From the NCBI RefSeq assembly GCF_018555685.1, contig NZ_JAFLWW010000004.1, positions 248,001 to 312,000 of the forward strand: a DNA stretch of 64,000 nucleotides, in the 5' to 3' direction. The notes below the pieces were generated by a model. The model had not been told where the DNA came from, searched no databases, and saw only the letters and a list, made by a program, of their open reading frames with translations. This document shows, in pieces, positions 43,037-53,490 of the stretch. This DNA comes from Aminobacter anthyllidis (GTDB taxonomy: Bacteria > Pseudomonadota > Alphaproteobacteria > Rhizobiales > Rhizobiaceae). Position numbers and translations under genes: made by a program. Numbering within the stretch: the stretch's first letter is position 1; every line of letters begins with the position of its first letter.

Positions 43037-43945
43037 TTATTTCCTGTTGGCGCGGCGTTCGAGATAGGCAGTGGTCTGCAACGCGGCGAGGACAACGACC
43101 GCGCCGATGACGATGCGCTGGTCGGGCACTTCGTCGAAGAAGGCATAGCCGGCAGCCGTCGTCACGACGATCGAGAGATAGCCGATGGGGGCGAGCACGC
43201 TGGCGTCGGCGAGGCGATAGGCACGCAGGAAGCAGTATTGCCCGGCCTGCGCCAGAAGCCCGATGCCGAGCAGGGGCACCCAGTCGAACATCTTGACCGG
43301 CTGCCAGACGAAGATGGCGGGAACAGCGGTGATGACCGCGAGGCCGACGGTGTAGAACACCATCATCACGGTGGTGTTTTCATCGCGCAGCATGCGCGTC
43401 TGGATGATGGCGAGCGAGCCGAAGACGACCGTGGCGAACACGGCGAGCAGGCCGAGGTTCCATTCGACACCGCCGGGCGCCAGCATGACGAGCACGCCGG
43501 CAAAGGCAAAGGCAGCACCCACCCAGCGCAGCCGCGACACCGTCTCGCCGAGAAAGGCGACGGCCATGGCCATGGTGACGAGCGGCCTGGAAAAGCTCAG
43601 CGCATTGACCACCGCCAGCGGCAGCAGCGTGTAGGCCATGAACTGGCTGGTCAGCGCAATCGCGTTGCAGCTGATGCGCGAGATGTTCTGCCAGGGATGC
43701 TTGGTGTGGCGGATGTGGTGACGATGGCGCCAGATCAGCGGCAGGATGAACAGCAGGCCGATCATCGCCCGGATGAAGACGAGCTGGAACGCCGGATAGA
43801 TCAGCCCTTGCGCCTTGACGAGCGCCGTCATGCCGCCGGAGACCAGCAGCATGTCGGCGAGCACCCAGACCACGCCCTCGCGATTGGCCTTGTGACGCTC
43901 GTCCCCCGCCTCGGGCGTCACCGTGCTGTCAGGCTGGCTGGACAA
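43037..43945 (-). CDS. EamA/DMT-family transporter
   Basis: 302-residue integral membrane protein with about ten helices in two EamA repeats (VWVLADMLLVSGGMTALVKA, LSFSRPLVTMAMAVAFLGE; second repeat ILPL and FFDEVPDQRIVIGAVVVL). Such proteins export metabolites, often amino acids or their derivatives. The start overlaps the end of the PIG-L-type gene by 17 bases, so the two are probably co-transcribed. Confidence 0.88.
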   Translation of the reverse strand: MSSQPDSTVTPEAGDERHKANREGVVWVLADMLLVSGGMTALVKAQGLIYPAFQLVFIRAMIGLLFILPLIWRHRHHIRHTKHPWQNISRISCNAIALTSQFMAYTLLPLAVVNALSFSRPLVTMAMAVAFLGETVSRLRWVGAAFAFAGVLVMLAPGGVEWNLGLLAVFATVVFGSLAIIQTRMLRDENTTVMMVFYTVGLAVITAVPAIFVWQPVKMFDWVPLLGIGLLAQAGQYCFLRAYRLADASVLAPIGYLSIVVTTAAGYAFFDEVPDQRIVIGAVVVLAALQTTAYLERRANRK

Positions 43946-46334
43946 GATTTGCCATCAGGCGGAATGCTCCCGGCACAAGCTTGTCCATCTGGTGATGCAG
44001 GACGAGGCTCGTGTGGGTATGACGGCCTTTGCCGATCGCAGCCGAGACCAGCGCGCCCATCAGTGGCTGCTCGTTGGCGTCGTGCATGGCCAGCAGAGGC
44101 TGATAGGCCTCGTCCCAGCGCGCGGCAAAATAGAGCCCGCGCTCCTTGTTCCAGCCGGACCAGTCCTGCGGGCCGATGATGTTCGGCCCTTTGAGCAGGA
44201 CGTGGTCCGGCACCAGCACCGTAACCTCGGCGGTCGGATCCGTTACGCGCCAGCGTAAAGACGGCGAGCCAATCTCGAGTTTCCTCGGCGGCGTCGCTAG
44301 TGGATCCCAACCGTCGGTCGGGCGGTGGTAAAGGGTGACAAGGTGGCCGCCATTTTCGACGAAGCGGTGCAGCTTCTCGGTAGCGGCGGCCAAATCCTTG
44401 CGAATGCCGAAGGCAAAGATGCCGACGACGATGGTGGTGTATCGGCTGAGGTCGCCGGCCAGCGCCTTGGCGTCGAGTTCGGTGACGTCGAGCCCCATGC
44501 GCGACAGCCACAGGCCGACGCGGTCGGCACCTGCTCCGACATAACCGACAACAGCGCCTTGCGGCAGCTTGAGGTCAAGCGTGAGCACGCGCAGCGCTTC
44601 CGGCTGGCGGTGGGTAACGCGGCCGATATGCGGATAGGCAATCGGGGTCAGCCGCAATGCAGGCCTGCCGCCGACCAGCGGGGTGATTGTAGCAAGCCCG
44701 GCGACGCGTGCTTCGGGCGCGCGGATGACCTGGCCGCCTTCCGCATGGGCCAGCGACCAGCCGCCGTCCATGTTAAGCGAGACGGCCGCGTCCTTGCCGG
44801 CGACGACAGGTTTGATCGGCCATTCGCGCCTGGTGCCCTCAAGCGGTACGATCAGCGCTTCGGGCTCCATCACGACAGAGCTTGCCGGCAACACGGCAAA
44901 TGGCTCCCCGAGGTCGAAGGTGGCGCGGGCGGTGTGATCGCCGAACTTGGCCGAGATGACGACATGGGCATCGCCATTGCCGCCGAGCGCGGACCATGAC
45001 GGCGGATAGAGCTTGGTGAATGCAGCGTCGTCCGCGGCTGCTACCTTCAGGCTGCGCCGGCGTCCAGTGACGGTCTCCGCCTTGGCCGTGAGGGCATTGG
45101 GCAGGACCGCTTCGATCTCCACCGAGCGGCTCTCGCTGGCAGGGGACAGGTCGACAACGAGATCAGCCGTTTCCCCCGGCGAAACCGTCGACGGCGACAG
45201 CGTCGCACGGTCGAAGATGCCTGCGGCCTCGATCAAGGCGGCGTCGATCTCGCGTGCCTTGCGGTCGAGGCGATGGCGATGGAGTTCGAGGAAAGCGGGC
45301 GAGGCATTGTTGCGGGCAGCGTCGAGCTGGGTGGCCGCTTCGGCAAGCGTTGCAATGATCGCATCGGCGTGTGGGAAGGCTGCGATTGCCTTGTCGACGG
45401 CCAAACCAACGGCGTTCAGTGCCTGTGCAGCTTCAGAGGAGAGGTCTTGTGATGCGGCGAGATCGGCGAGCGTTGCCGGCAGGGCGTCGAGCACCGACGC
45501 CTCGGCCTTGGTGCCGTTGGCGGCCAGCAGCAGGTGCAGTGGCCAGCGTGATTTTGGTATGCTCGGCCAATGACCCATGCCTTGCGAGGCGTGATAGTAG
45601 CGCGACCATTCGCCGATGCGGTCATATTCCGCGCCTGTCGCCGGTTCGCGGCCGGGTGCGTCCACGACAACCGTGGCATCGGGCGGCGGAACTTCGTCGT
45701 CATAGGTATCGCCGCCACCGGACCATGCCGGCAGGTAGTATTTCGCCACCTGCCAAGGGCTCATGCCTTCCTTGAAATGCTCAGGGAACGCTTCCGGGTC
45801 TGCTGCAAGCTTGATCGCCTTTTCGGCGGCGCGGGTCATGGCGCGGTGATGGCCATGCTGGCCGGGAACGTCGAGGAAGGTCGGAATGACGATGTCAGGC
45901 CGTTCGCTGCGATAGGCGCGCACCAGCCGCTCGACAGTTCGCATTTCGCCCCAGCGGGTAAAGGTCTGGTCGCCGTCCTTGGAGAAGCCGAAATCATGCA
46001 CTTCGTCGTCGGGACCATGGCCGAGCCAGACGACGTCGGCATCGAGCTCGCGCGCGGCCTCTTCCATCTCGCGCGTGCGCATCATGCCGAGCACACCCAG
46101 ACGCTCAGGCCCGAGCGAGTTCTGGCCGCCTTCGCCGCGTGTCGAGCAGGCAACGATGACGCGCATGCCAAGGCCCAAACGGAACCAGGCAAGCAGGCCG
46201 CTCTGCTCGTCGTCAGGATGCGCGCCGGTGTTCATCATGGTGACGGTGGACTTGAGACGGCTGAGGGCACGGTGAAGCCTGAGCAGCGACGGGCTGGCCT
46301 TTTGTCGTTCAATACGTTCGCGAGCGCTCGGCAT
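43929..46334 (-). CDS. PIG-L-family deacetylase with large C-terminal extension
   Basis: 801-residue protein. Residues 30-260 form a PIG-L/LmbE de-N-acetylase domain with the zinc motif AHPDDE (38-43), the STRGEGGQN loop and the HGHHRAMT His motif near 160. The remaining 500 residues include a beta-rich middle (TVSPGETADLVVDLSP) and a C-terminal glutamine-amidotransferase-like fold (ENGGHLVTLYHRPTDGW). The family removes N-acetyl groups from GlcNAc-type sugars or conjugates. Neither signal peptide nor membrane anchor is seen. It lies between the EamA gene and the ROK repressor gene on the minus strand, opposite a sugar importer operon. Confidence 0.87.
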   Translation of the reverse strand: MPSARERIERQKASPSLLRLHRALSRLKSTVTMMNTGAHPDDEQSGLLAWFRLGLGMRVIVACSTRGEGGQNSLGPERLGVLGMMRTREMEEAARELDADVVWLGHGPDDEVHDFGFSKDGDQTFTRWGEMRTVERLVRAYRSERPDIVIPTFLDVPGQHGHHRAMTRAAEKAIKLAADPEAFPEHFKEGMSPWQVAKYYLPAWSGGGDTYDDEVPPPDATVVVDAPGREPATGAEYDRIGEWSRYYHASQGMGHWPSIPKSRWPLHLLLAANGTKAEASVLDALPATLADLAASQDLSSEAAQALNAVGLAVDKAIAAFPHADAIIATLAEAATQLDAARNNASPAFLELHRHRLDRKAREIDAALIEAAGIFDRATLSPSTVSPGETADLVVDLSPASESRSVEIEAVLPNALTAKAETVTGRRRSLKVAAADDAAFTKLYPPSWSALGGNGDAHVVISAKFGDHTARATFDLGEPFAVLPASSVVMEPEALIVPLEGTRREWPIKPVVAGKDAAVSLNMDGGWSLAHAEGGQVIRAPEARVAGLATITPLVGGRPALRLTPIAYPHIGRVTHRQPEALRVLTLDLKLPQGAVVGYVGAGADRVGLWLSRMGLDVTELDAKALAGDLSRYTTIVVGIFAFGIRKDLAAATEKLHRFVENGGHLVTLYHRPTDGWDPLATPPRKLEIGSPSLRWRVTDPTAEVTVLVPDHVLLKGPNIIGPQDWSGWNKERGLYFAARWDEAYQPLLAMHDANEQPLMGALVSAAIGKGRHTHTSLVLHHQMDKLVPGAFRLMANLVQPA

Positions 46335-46358
46335 TCAGGTCTCCGGTATTTCAGTCTG

Positions 46359-47582
46359 CTATTCGGTATGCGAGGTGGCGGCTGTTCCGAGCTTGGGCGT
46401 GACCACCTCAAACAGCGGCAGTGCGGCGGCACCGAGTGCCGCTGTGTATTGCCCGGTCTGGCCGCGCATGACGCGGGGCAGGGCGCGGGTCCTCCGGCTG
46501 GCGACCGAGATCGGCAACGGTCCCATCCGTTCGATCAGCTCGTCGATGATCGCATCGGGCAACATGCCGCCAAGGATCACCGTCTCGGGATCAAGGATGT
46601 TTTCGATCATCGCGATCATTGGCGCGAGATAGGTCGCGGTCTCGTCCATCCACTCCAAAAGCACCGGATGGCGCTTGGCATGGAGGTCGGCGAAGTCGGC
46701 GAAATCGCAGTCGGGGATGCCGGCGTCGCAAAGCTTTTCGCGCAGCGCATGGACCGAGGCGTAGCGCTCAAGGCATCCGTGCTGGCCGCATGGGCAGGCC
46801 CGGCCGCGCGGGACGACGACGACATGGCCGATTTCGCCGGCATTGCCGAAGGCGCCGCGGAACGGCGCACCGTCCTGGATCATGCCAAGGCCGAGGCCGG
46901 CACCGAAATAGACCATGCAGAAACTGGAGATGGCGTGGCCAGCGCCGAAGAAGCGTTCGCCGACGGCCGCGGCATTGGCGTCGTTTTCCACCGTCACCGG
47001 CTCGCCGCACGCCTCGCTGAGCAGGCTCGCCGCATCGATATTGGCCCAGCCCGGCAGCGTCGTCGGGCCGACCGAGGTCATGCCCTCGATCTCGAACGGG
47101 CCGGGCATGACCACGCCGATCCCGAGCAGCCGTGACTTGAACGTCGACCTGACCGTGTCCAGCTCGGCGCGCAGATGGGCGATGACCTGGCTCGGGCTGG
47201 TGTCGCTGACCGGCATGATCCGCCTGGAGCGCGGCTGACCCGACAGGTCGAGCACTGTCGCCACCATGTGGTCGGAGGCCATCTCGATGCCCATCGTCAT
47301 GGCGCCATCAGGGTTGACGGCGAACTGGATCGGCGGCTGGCCGCGACCGGAGCGTAGGCGCCCGGTCTCCATCAACAGGTTTTCGCTGACCAGCTCGTCG
47401 ACGATGTTGGCGATGGCCTGCGCGGTCAGATGCGTTAGCCGGGCGATATGCATGCGCCCCAAGGCGCCGTTGCGGCGCACGACGTCGAGCACCACGCGAC
47501 GGTTATGGTCGCGGCTGCGCTCGGGGTTGTTACCCAAAGTGACCTGATGTGTGCTGCCCGGCTGAAACGCCATTTCGCGCAT
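46359..47582 (-). CDS. ROK-family transcriptional repressor
   Basis: 407-residue protein with an N-terminal winged helix (RRNGALGRMHIARLTHLTAQ, IANIVDELVSENL) and a ROK domain. The zinc motif CPCGQHGCLE is intact. The sugar-kinase phosphate loop DxGxT is replaced by GIEMASDHMVATVLDL, so it is probably a regulator without kinase activity that senses a sugar. It is divergent from the sugar-binding protein gene at 47874, and an imperfect palindrome lies in the 291-base gap. Confidence 0.9.
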   Translation of the reverse strand: MREMAFQPGSTHQVTLGNNPERSRDHNRRVVLDVVRRNGALGRMHIARLTHLTAQAIANIVDELVSENLLMETGRLRSGRGQPPIQFAVNPDGAMTMGIEMASDHMVATVLDLSGQPRSRRIMPVSDTSPSQVIAHLRAELDTVRSTFKSRLLGIGVVMPGPFEIEGMTSVGPTTLPGWANIDAASLLSEACGEPVTVENDANAAAVGERFFGAGHAISSFCMVYFGAGLGLGMIQDGAPFRGAFGNAGEIGHVVVVPRGRACPCGQHGCLERYASVHALREKLCDAGIPDCDFADFADLHAKRHPVLLEWMDETATYLAPMIAMIENILDPETVILGGMLPDAIIDELIERMGPLPISVASRRTRALPRVMRGQTGQYTAALGAAALPLFEVVTPKLGTAATSHTE

Positions 47583-47633
47583 CCTGACTTCAGTTGCAAA
47601 ATTGATAACGCGGAAGGCCCGAACCCCGCAACA

Positions 47634-47654
47634 GATTAATTCAAGTAAATTATC
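47634..47654. promoter_or_regulatory. AT-rich imperfect palindrome, candidate ROK operator
   Basis: GATTAATTCAAGTAAATTATC is an imperfect palindrome with outer GAT/ATC and AATT/AATT halves, about 50 bases upstream of the ROK start. It is directly followed on the plus strand by TTGACA (47658-47663), a good -35 element for the sugar operon. NagC/Mlc-type repressors bind similar AT-rich sites. Moderate support only. Confidence 0.45.
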
Positions 47655-47783
47655 TTATTGACAAAAGGCGTCCGGCAGGAAAGCGTATAGGCAGTGTGCG
47701 GGGAGGATCCGCAGCTTTGCTGGTGCATGTTTTTGTCGAGCGTGATCCGCTCGCGTCCGACGGCATCGGAGTCACGAGACGGC

Positions 47784-47843
47784 CCGGGCTTCGTCTGCAT
47801 GCGAGGCTACGGTCCAAGGGGATAATCACCGCCCGAAGCCCGG
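47784..47843 (+). promoter_or_regulatory. Long-range hairpin in the leader of the sugar importer operon
   Basis: CCGGGCTTCG (47784-47793) and CGAAGCCCGG (47834-47843) are perfect 10-bp complementary arms enclosing 40 bases, and end 30 bases before the ATG at 47874. The right arm is followed by ATTTTCC. In RNA it would be a stable stem just upstream of the ribosome-binding site. It could be an attenuator, a leader stabiliser or a protein site. Confidence 0.45.
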
Positions 47844-47873
47844 ATTTTCCGGCGGGCGCAGATGGAGGTTTAC

Positions 47874-49130
47874 ATGCGCAGAGCAACCCTATTTGCCGGA
47901 CTGATTGCTGGTTTCAGCACGCTGGCACTCAACGCGGCCCAGGCCGTCGAGATCGAATATTGGCAATATGTCTTCGACTCGCGCGTCAAGGCGATGGACC
48001 AGCTGATCGAGAATTTCGAGAAGGCCAATCCAGACATCACCGTCAAGCAGACGACCTTCCCCTATGCCGACTACCAGACGCGCGTGATCGCCGCGAAGAT
48101 GGGCGGGCAGGGCCCTGACGTGATGCAGCTGTTTTACGGCTGGCTCGACAAGTTCGTTGCCGGTGGCCTGCTGCAGCCACTGCCGACCGATGCGTTCCCG
48201 CACGACAAGATCGAAAGCGAATTCTTCCCGATCGTCAGCGCCATGAAGCGCGGCGAGGATTATTACGGCCTGCCGACTGCGGTGCGTTCGCTGGCACTGT
48301 TCTACAACAAGAAGCTGTTCACCGAAGCTGGTCTCGACCCGGCGAACCCGCCCAAGACGCTCGACGAGTTTGTCGCGGCCGCCGAGAAGGCGACCAAGCG
48401 CGATGCTGCCGGCAACCTGATCGTCGCTGGCTCGACCCTCGACATGGCCGGCCAGGACCACCAGTGGTGGCGTGAAGTGTTGGTCCGCCAGTTCGGCGGC
48501 CAGCCCTACACCGACGGCGACCGCAAGGTGGCCTACAACACGGAGGCCGGTGAAAAGGCCCTGAAGTTCTACACCGACCTGCAGACCGAAAAGAAGATCG
48601 GCCAGGCCGGCTTCATGGACGAAGGCCAGGCGGCATTCCGTGCCGGCATGGCGGCAATGACCATCGACGGCACCTTCCGCCTCGGCGCGTTCAAGTCGAT
48701 CGAAGGCTTCGAATGGGGCGTGACCGAACTGCCGGCCAATGACGACGGCACCCGCTCGAACTATGCCAGCTACTTCGCCAACGGCATCTCGGCCACGACA
48801 AGCGGCGAAAAGCTCGAGGCCTCGAAGAAGTTCCTGGCCTACATCTCCTCGCCCGAGGCCATGGACGTCTGGCTGAAGACGGTTGGCGAACTGCCGGCAC
48901 GTCGTACTGCTGCGATGACCGAGGCCAACCTTGCGGACCCGATCTACGGTCCGTTCCTCAAGGGTCTCGAATACGCCCGCACCACCATGTTCGTTGATGA
49001 GGCAGCCCAGCGCCAGACCACCATCGACATGGCCAACCGCGTGCTGCTCGAAGGCCAGTCGGTGAAGGATTCGCTCGCACAGGCCGCAGCGGCCGAGCAG
49101 GCGATCATCGACGCCGCAGCCCCCAAGTAA
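47874..49130 (+). CDS. Sugar ABC substrate-binding protein, family 1
   Basis: 418-residue periplasmic protein with a signal peptide (MRRATLFAGLIAGFSTLALN, cleaved after AQA at about 24). The family 1 pattern is clear: EYWQYVFDSRVKAMDQLIEN, AAKMGGQGPDVMQLFYGWLD, YGLPTAVRSLALFYNKKLF. The ATG at 47874 has the better GGAGG spacing; ATG at 47862 would add four residues before the signal peptide. First gene of an operon with two permeases, an argininosuccinate-lyase-like gene, an ATPase and a sugar kinase. Confidence 0.93.
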   Translation: MRRATLFAGLIAGFSTLALNAAQAVEIEYWQYVFDSRVKAMDQLIENFEKANPDITVKQTTFPYADYQTRVIAAKMGGQGPDVMQLFYGWLDKFVAGGLLQPLPTDAFPHDKIESEFFPIVSAMKRGEDYYGLPTAVRSLALFYNKKLFTEAGLDPANPPKTLDEFVAAAEKATKRDAAGNLIVAGSTLDMAGQDHQWWREVLVRQFGGQPYTDGDRKVAYNTEAGEKALKFYTDLQTEKKIGQAGFMDEGQAAFRAGMAAMTIDGTFRLGAFKSIEGFEWGVTELPANDDGTRSNYASYFANGISATTSGEKLEASKKFLAYISSPEAMDVWLKTVGELPARRTAAMTEANLADPIYGPFLKGLEYARTTMFVDEAAQRQTTIDMANRVLLEGQSVKDSLAQAAAAEQAIIDAAAPK

Positions 49131-49142
49131 GGCGAAGGCTTG

Positions 49143-50087
49143 ATGTCTGTGACAGCGGATCAACAGGGGGCGGCGGTGAGCCGCCCCGGCGGGACCTTCT
49201 GGGAACGCCGTTCCATGCGGACGAAGCGGCTGGTGTGGGTGTGGAGTTTCCTCGCTCTGCCGATCCTGTTCTATTCGGTGATCCGCTTTTACCCGACAAT
49301 CGAAGCCTTCTGGCTTTCGCTGACCAACTGGGACCTTCTGAAGCCGCCGCAGTTCATCGGCCTTGCTAACTACGAAAAGCTGTTCGCCGACCCGCAGTTC
49401 TGGAAGGTGTTCAAGAACACCTTTGCCTATCTGCTCGTCGGCACGCCGATCAGCCTGTTGCTGTCCTTCGTCATTGCCTACCACCTCGACCGCGTGCGTT
49501 TCATGCACGGGCTGATCCGCGGTCTTTATTTCCTTCCCTACCTGACCACGGCTGCCGCCATGGCCTGGGTGTGGCGCTGGTTCTATCAGCCGGCACCGAT
49601 CGGGGTAATCAACAATGCGCTCGGCACGATCGGGATTCCGCAGCAGCCCTTCATCCGCTCGGTCGACCAGGCTTTGCCGTCGATCATGCTGACGGCGATC
49701 TGGGCCGGCCTTGGCTTCCAGATCATCATCTTCATGGCCGGCTTGCGGTCGATCCCCAACACCTTCTATGAGGCGGCACGCATCGACGGCCTCGGCGAAT
49801 GGGCGATCCTGCGCAAAATCACCCTGCCGCTGCTCAAGCCGACGACCGTGTTCCTCGTCGTATTCTCGTCGATCGGCTTCCTGCGCATCTTCGACCAGGT
49901 CTACAACATGACCACCAACGATCCGGGCGGCCCGCTCGGCTCGACCAAGCCGCTGGTGCTGATGATCTACCAGACGGCGTTTTCGTCCTACGCGATGGGA
50001 TATGCAGCGGCACAGACGGTCGTGCTGTTCACCATCTTGCTGTTCGTGTCGCTGTTGCAGCTCTGGATCCTGAGGGAAAAGAAATGA
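49143..50087 (+). CDS. Sugar ABC transporter permease, UgpA/MalF type
   Basis: 314-residue inner-membrane permease. After a basic N-terminus it has six helices and the EAA loop (FYEAARIDGLGEWAILRKIT) near residues 205-225. ATG at 49143 is 12 bases after the binding-protein stop. Its stop overlaps the ATG of the next permease (ATGA). Confidence 0.93.
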   Translation: MSVTADQQGAAVSRPGGTFWERRSMRTKRLVWVWSFLALPILFYSVIRFYPTIEAFWLSLTNWDLLKPPQFIGLANYEKLFADPQFWKVFKNTFAYLLVGTPISLLLSFVIAYHLDRVRFMHGLIRGLYFLPYLTTAAAMAWVWRWFYQPAPIGVINNALGTIGIPQQPFIRSVDQALPSIMLTAIWAGLGFQIIIFMAGLRSIPNTFYEAARIDGLGEWAILRKITLPLLKPTTVFLVVFSSIGFLRIFDQVYNMTTNDPGGPLGSTKPLVLMIYQTAFSSYAMGYAAAQTVVLFTILLFVSLLQLWILREKK

Positions 50088-50935
50088 GTGCCGTCACCCA
50101 AACGCCGGCGCTTTCCCACGCCAATCTTCGGCCCGGTCGCATCCTCACCTGGACGCTGCTGTTCATCGGCGGCCTGATCATGGTGACGCCGCTGGCCTTC
50201 ATGTTCTCGACGTCGTTCAAGACGGCGGGCCAGGTCTATGACCTCAGGCTCATTCCGGCGGCACCGACACTCGCCAACTACATCGCTATCCTGGCCGACG
50301 GGCGCTTCATGCGCTGGTTCTTCAACTCGATGTTCGTGGCGGTGATGGTGACGCTGTCGAACGTCTTCTTCGACAGTCTCGTCGGGTACACCCTGGCCAA
50401 ATTCGAGTTCCGCGGCCGCTATTTCATCTTCCTCGCGATTTTGTCGACGCTGATGATCCCGACCGAGATGCTTGTCATCCCGTGGTACCTGATGTCGAGC
50501 AAGCTCGGCTGGCTGGACAGCTACTGGGGCATCATGTTCCCCGGGATGATGACGGCCTTCGGCACCTTCTTGATGAAGCAGTTCTTCGAAGGCGTGCCCA
50601 ACGACTTCCTCGAAGCTGCGCGCGTCGATGGCCTGAACGAGTTCCAGATCTTCTGGAAAGTGGCAATGCCGCTGGTGACGCCGGCCTTGTCTGCGCTCGC
50701 CATCTTCACCTTCCTCGGCAACTGGACGGCGTTCTTCTGGCCGCTGATCGTGACCACCAGCCGCGAACTCTACACTCTGCCGGTGGGGCTATCGAGCTTC
50801 GCGGTGGAACAGTCCATCCAGTGGGAAATGATCATGACCGGTGCGGCGATCGCCACGCTGCCGACCCTGATCGTCTTCATCATCCTGCAGCGCTACATCG
50901 TCCGCGGCGTCATGCTGGCAGGGCTCAAAGGATAA
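50084..50935 (+). CDS. Sugar ABC transporter permease, UgpE/MalG type
   Basis: 283-residue inner-membrane permease with six helices and the EAA loop (FLEAARVDGLNEFQIFWKVA) near residues 180-200. The start overlaps the upstream permease stop by four bases. The lyase-like gene follows after 3 bases. Confidence 0.93.
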   Translation: MSAVTQTPALSHANLRPGRILTWTLLFIGGLIMVTPLAFMFSTSFKTAGQVYDLRLIPAAPTLANYIAILADGRFMRWFFNSMFVAVMVTLSNVFFDSLVGYTLAKFEFRGRYFIFLAILSTLMIPTEMLVIPWYLMSSKLGWLDSYWGIMFPGMMTAFGTFLMKQFFEGVPNDFLEAARVDGLNEFQIFWKVAMPLVTPALSALAIFTFLGNWTAFFWPLIVTTSRELYTLPVGLSSFAVEQSIQWEMIMTGAAIATLPTLIVFIILQRYIVRGVMLAGLKG

Positions 50936-50938
50936 GAC

Positions 50939-52452
50939 ATGCCTGAACTGAACCCCAAGCTCGCCGACAGATCGGTCTTCCCCGATCCTGTCTACAAGGA
51001 AACGGTGCTGAAGCCGCTGTTTGACGGCGCTAAGACCCACCATGTCGACGGCTTCCGCGCCATCGACCGGGCGCATCTGGTGATGCTGACCGAGACGGGC
51101 ATTCTCGACGCCAAGCAGGCGTCGGCGATCGCCGGGGCATTGGAAGCCATCGACCGGGAGGTCGATCCGTCCGCGCTCGTCTATACCGGCGAAGTCGAGG
51201 ACTTCTTCTTCCTCATCGAAAAGGAACTGAAGGCCCGCCTCGGAGCCGACGTCGCCGGACGCCTGCATACTTCGCGCTCGCGCAATGACATCGACCACAC
51301 GCTGTTCAAGCTCGGGCTCAAGCAGCGCATCGATGCGCTGATGGTCAAGGCGCGGCATCTGTTGGGCGCGATGATCGACGCTGCCGATCGCGAGAAGGCA
51401 ACGCTGATCGTTGCCTACACGCATGGCCAGCCGGCCCAGCCCTCGACTTTCGGGCATTACCTGGCGGCTGCCATCGAAGTGCTGATCCGCGACATCGAGC
51501 GTTTCGAAGAGGCGCGGAAAATCGTCGACCTGTCGCCGATGGGTGCCGCCGCCATCACCACTTCGGGTTTTCCGATCGACCGCAAGCGCGTCGCCGATCT
51601 GCTCGGCTTTGCCGCGCCGTTGCGCAATTCCTATAGCTGCATCGCGGCGTCGGACTACATCACCTCGACCTATTCGGCTATCGAGCTGATGTTCCTGCAT
51701 CTCGGCCGCATGATCCAGGACTTCCAGTTCTGGACGAGCTTCGAGGTCGGCCAGGTCTATGTGCCGAACGCCTTCGTGCAGATCTCGTCGATCATGCCGC
51801 AGAAGCGCAATCCGGTGCCGATCGAGCATATGCGCCTTTTGGCCAGCCAGACGATGGGCCGGGCCCGCACGGTCCTCGGCGTCATCCACAACACGCCGTT
51901 CACCGACATGAACGACAGCGAGGGCGAAACCCAGTCGATGGGTTATGAGGCGTTCACTGCGGCATCGCGCGTGCTCGACCTGCTCGCTGCCTTCATCAGT
52001 GCGATCCGCATTGATCCGGAGCGGGTGGCCGAAAACATCCGCCGCTCCTGCATCACCATCACCGAACTTGCCGACTCGCTTGTCCGCATCGAAGGCTTGT
52101 CCTTCCGCGAGGCGCACGAGATCGCGGCAACAGTTGCCAAGGCAGTGGTTGCGGCAGGTGGCGGGCTTGCCAAGGACGGCTACGGGCCGTTCCTCGATGC
52201 CTTCAGGCATTCGACCGGGCGCGAACCGAGTTTCGGCCGCGACAAGTTCGAAGAGATCGTCTCGCCGGAGCATTTCGTTGCCGTGCGTGACCGCTTCGGC
52301 GGCCCGGCACCGGCTGCGATGGCGGAGGCGATTGGCGTCTACAGGGACAAGGCTACGTCCTTTGCGGCGACAGCCAACAACCATGCCGAGCGCGAGGCGA
52401 AAGCCGCGAAAGAACTCGGTGAGAAATTCAAGGCACTGGTAGGGGCGCGCTG

Positions 52453-52453
<1 letters not shown>
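50939..52453 (+). CDS. Argininosuccinate lyase-like protein (fumarase/aspartase superfamily)
   Basis: 504-residue member of the argininosuccinate lyase branch, about 40 residues longer than housekeeping ArgH. It has HTSRSRNDIDHTL (residues 110-122), the catalytic His162 region YTHGQPAQPS and the signature loop SSIMPQKRNP (283-292) with the catalytic Ser. It is embedded between permease and ATPase genes of a sugar importer, so a paralogue acting on the imported compound is more likely than arginine synthesis. The reaction would be a beta-elimination splitting off fumarate or a related unsaturated acid. Its stop overlaps the ATPase ATG (TGATG). Confidence 0.87.
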
Positions 52454-53486
<1,033 letters not shown>

Positions 53487-53490
<4 letters not shown>

